Source: Bacteroidales bacterium (lineage in GTDB: Bacteria > Bacteroidota > Bacteroidia > Bacteroidales > UBA932). Taken from it: a stretch of 11,721 nucleotides of DNA. The translations under genes and the position numbers were made by a program. Below the pieces are notes generated by a model. The model saw only the letters and a program-made list of their open reading frames with translations. It ran no database searches and was not told the origin of the DNA. Positions within the stretch are counted from its first letter, which is position 1. Each line of letters starts with the position of its first letter. Of this stretch, positions 10,691 through 11,721 are shown piece after piece. Location of the stretch: positions 1 through 11,721 of the forward strand of contig JAGAAF010000061.1 in assembly GCA_017615435.1 (NCBI GenBank), written 5' to 3'.

Positions 10691-11721
10691 TCACTGAAAG
10701 GACTAAAGTTCGCGAGCAGGATCCCCAGGAGAGGGCCCGCAATTTCGAAGAAGTAAGCCTCGGTTTCAACCTGGAAGAGGCGAAGACGGAAGCCGCGCGC
10801 TGCCTGCATTGCAAGAACCCGCGCTGCGTCGGCGCCTGCCCCGTGGGAATCGACATCCCCGGTTTCATCTCGCACCTGAAAGAAGGCGACGTGATCGGAG
10901 CGGCCACCGTCATCGCGAAGGACTCATCGCTTCCCGCCGTGTGCGGACGCGTTTGCCCGCAGGAAACGCAGTGCGAAGGCAGCTGCATCCTCGGCATCAA
11001 GGGCGAGAGCGTGGCGATAGGCAACCTCGAGCGCTTCACGGCCGACTGGTGCCGCGAGAACGGCCATAGCGCCGAAGCGGCCGAGATGGACAAGCCCGGC
11101 AAGGGCGAGAAAGTTGCCATAATCGGCTCCGGTCCGGCCGGCCTTGCGTGCGCGAGCGACCTCGCGAAATGGGGCTACGATGTCACCATCTTCGAGGCGC
11201 TGCACAAGATCGGCGGCGTGCTGGTCTACGGCATCCCGGAGTTCCGTCTGCCGAAGGACAGCGTGCTGCAGCACGAGATCAACGAAGTGCTAAAGCTCGG
11301 CGTGAAGATAGAGACCGACGTCATAATCGGCCGCACGGTCACCATCGACGAACTCTTCGACAAGGAGGGCTTCAAGGCCGTGTTCATCGGCACGGGAGCA
11401 GGTCTTCCGAAGTTTATGGGCATCCCGGGCGAGAACCTCAACGGAGTGTTCTCCGCAAACGAATTCCTCACCAGAAACAACCTGATGAAGGCCTATAGGG
11501 ACGATTATCTCACCCCTATCCACGCCGGAAAGAAAGTGTGCGTGGTAGGTGGAGGAAACGTGGCTATGGACGCGGCGCGCACCGCGCTCCGTCTGGGAGC
11601 CGAGGTGCACATCATCTACCGCCGCACGGAGGTGGAGCTGCCCGCGCGCCGCGAGGAAGTACACCACGCCCGCCAGGAAGGCATCATCTTCGATATGCTC
11701 ACCAACCCGGTGGAGGTCCTC
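10687..11721 (+). CDS. gltA: Large subunit of NADPH:ferredoxin oxidoreductase / glutamate-synthase small-chain-like (NfnB/GltA-type), 3' end missing
   Basis: The first 345 codons are present; family members run to roughly 460-470 aa, so the C-terminal FAD/NADPH part continues beyond the window. An N-terminal Fer4_20-type domain carries two cysteine sets for [4Fe-4S] clusters: C39-x2-C42-x4-C47-x3-C51-P and C86-x3-C90-x5-C96-x3-C100. An FAD Rossmann motif GSGPAG follows at 147-152, then GGVLVYGIPEFRLPK, and the NADPH-binding GGGNVAMDAAR at 288-298. This layout is shared by the small chain of NADPH glutamate synthase (GltD) and NfnB. The tightly overlapping NfnA-type gene upstream, rather than a GltB gene, favours the Nfn-type complex. 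It starts at ATGA overlapping the preceding stop. The gltA symbol is the common annotation name and is ambiguous with citrate synthase. Confidence 0.93.
   Translation, partial: MITERTKVREQDPQERARNFEEVSLGFNLEEAKTEAARCLHCKNPRCVGACPVGIDIPGFISHLKEGDVIGAATVIAKDSSLPAVCGRVCPQETQCEGSCILGIKGESVAIGNLERFTADWCRENGHSAEAAEMDKPGKGEKVAIIGSGPAGLACASDLAKWGYDVTIFEALHKIGGVLVYGIPEFRLPKDSVLQHEINEVLKLGVKIETDVIIGRTVTIDELFDKEGFKAVFIGTGAGLPKFMGIPGENLNGVFSANEFLTRNNLMKAYRDDYLTPIHAGKKVCVVGGGNVAMDAARTALRLGAEVHIIYRRTEVELPARREEVHHARQEGIIFDMLTNPVEVL

Overview
The window looks like a chromosomal segment of a member of the Bacteroidota, most likely a Bacteroidales with a fairly GC-rich genome. The reasons are: (i) many intergenic gaps carry the Bacteroidota-type -7 promoter box TAnnTTTG (TATATTTG, TATCTTTG, TAAATTTG) rather than a TATAAT box; (ii) start codons lack clear Shine-Dalgarno sequences; (iii) one lipoprotein has a Cys followed by a K-D-D export-type signal; (iv) DXS, EF-Tu, SSB and the PfkB kinase read like Bacteroidales versions. 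Almost all of it is housekeeping chromosome. No phage, CRISPR array or transposase gene is visible.

Layout. 1-839 (minus): a tRNA operon Thr(TGT)-Tyr(GTA)-Gly(TCC)-Thr(GGT) running into tuf, whose 3' part lies outside the window. The gene order matches the classical thrU-tyrU-glyT-thrT-tufB cluster of E. coli. 847-2706 (minus): dxs. 2786-4177 (plus): a 12-helix MFS transporter, divergent from dxs. 4191-5435 (minus): a small outer-membrane beta-barrel protein followed by a lipoprotein, apparently one operon. 5501-5977 (minus): a PF06695-type membrane protein. 6058-6567 (plus): ssb. 6690-8197 (minus): a PfkB-family sugar/nucleoside kinase overlapping a small Bacteroidota-specific protein. 8251-9267 (plus): a flippase-like LPG-synthase-TM family membrane protein. 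9372-9776 (minus): tRNA-Arg(TCT), its terminator, and a short chimeric remnant. 9842-11721 (plus): the two overlapping genes of an NfnAB/GltA-type NADPH:ferredoxin oxidoreductase-like complex, the second cut by the window end.

The strongest oddities are two. First, the EF-Tu reading frame lacks twelve residues found in EF-Tu proteins generally (the EYxTxxRHYAHV strand just before DCPGH). The gap lies exactly between two 'AHV' repeats, so it is either a real repeat-mediated 36-bp deletion or an assembly collapse. Second, the 90-codon reading frame beside tRNA-Arg has a promoter and N-terminus resembling an ECF sigma factor and a C-terminus clearly resembling a GH16 beta-glucanase. It looks like the in-frame scar of a deleted polysaccharide-utilisation locus.

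A third, general theme is architectural. At least five starts have the -7 box ending only 4-9 nt before the ATG, which predicts leaderless or near-leaderless mRNAs, whereas ssb and the tRNA-tuf operon appear to start with a 5'-terminal hairpin. No clearly new multi-gene system is present.
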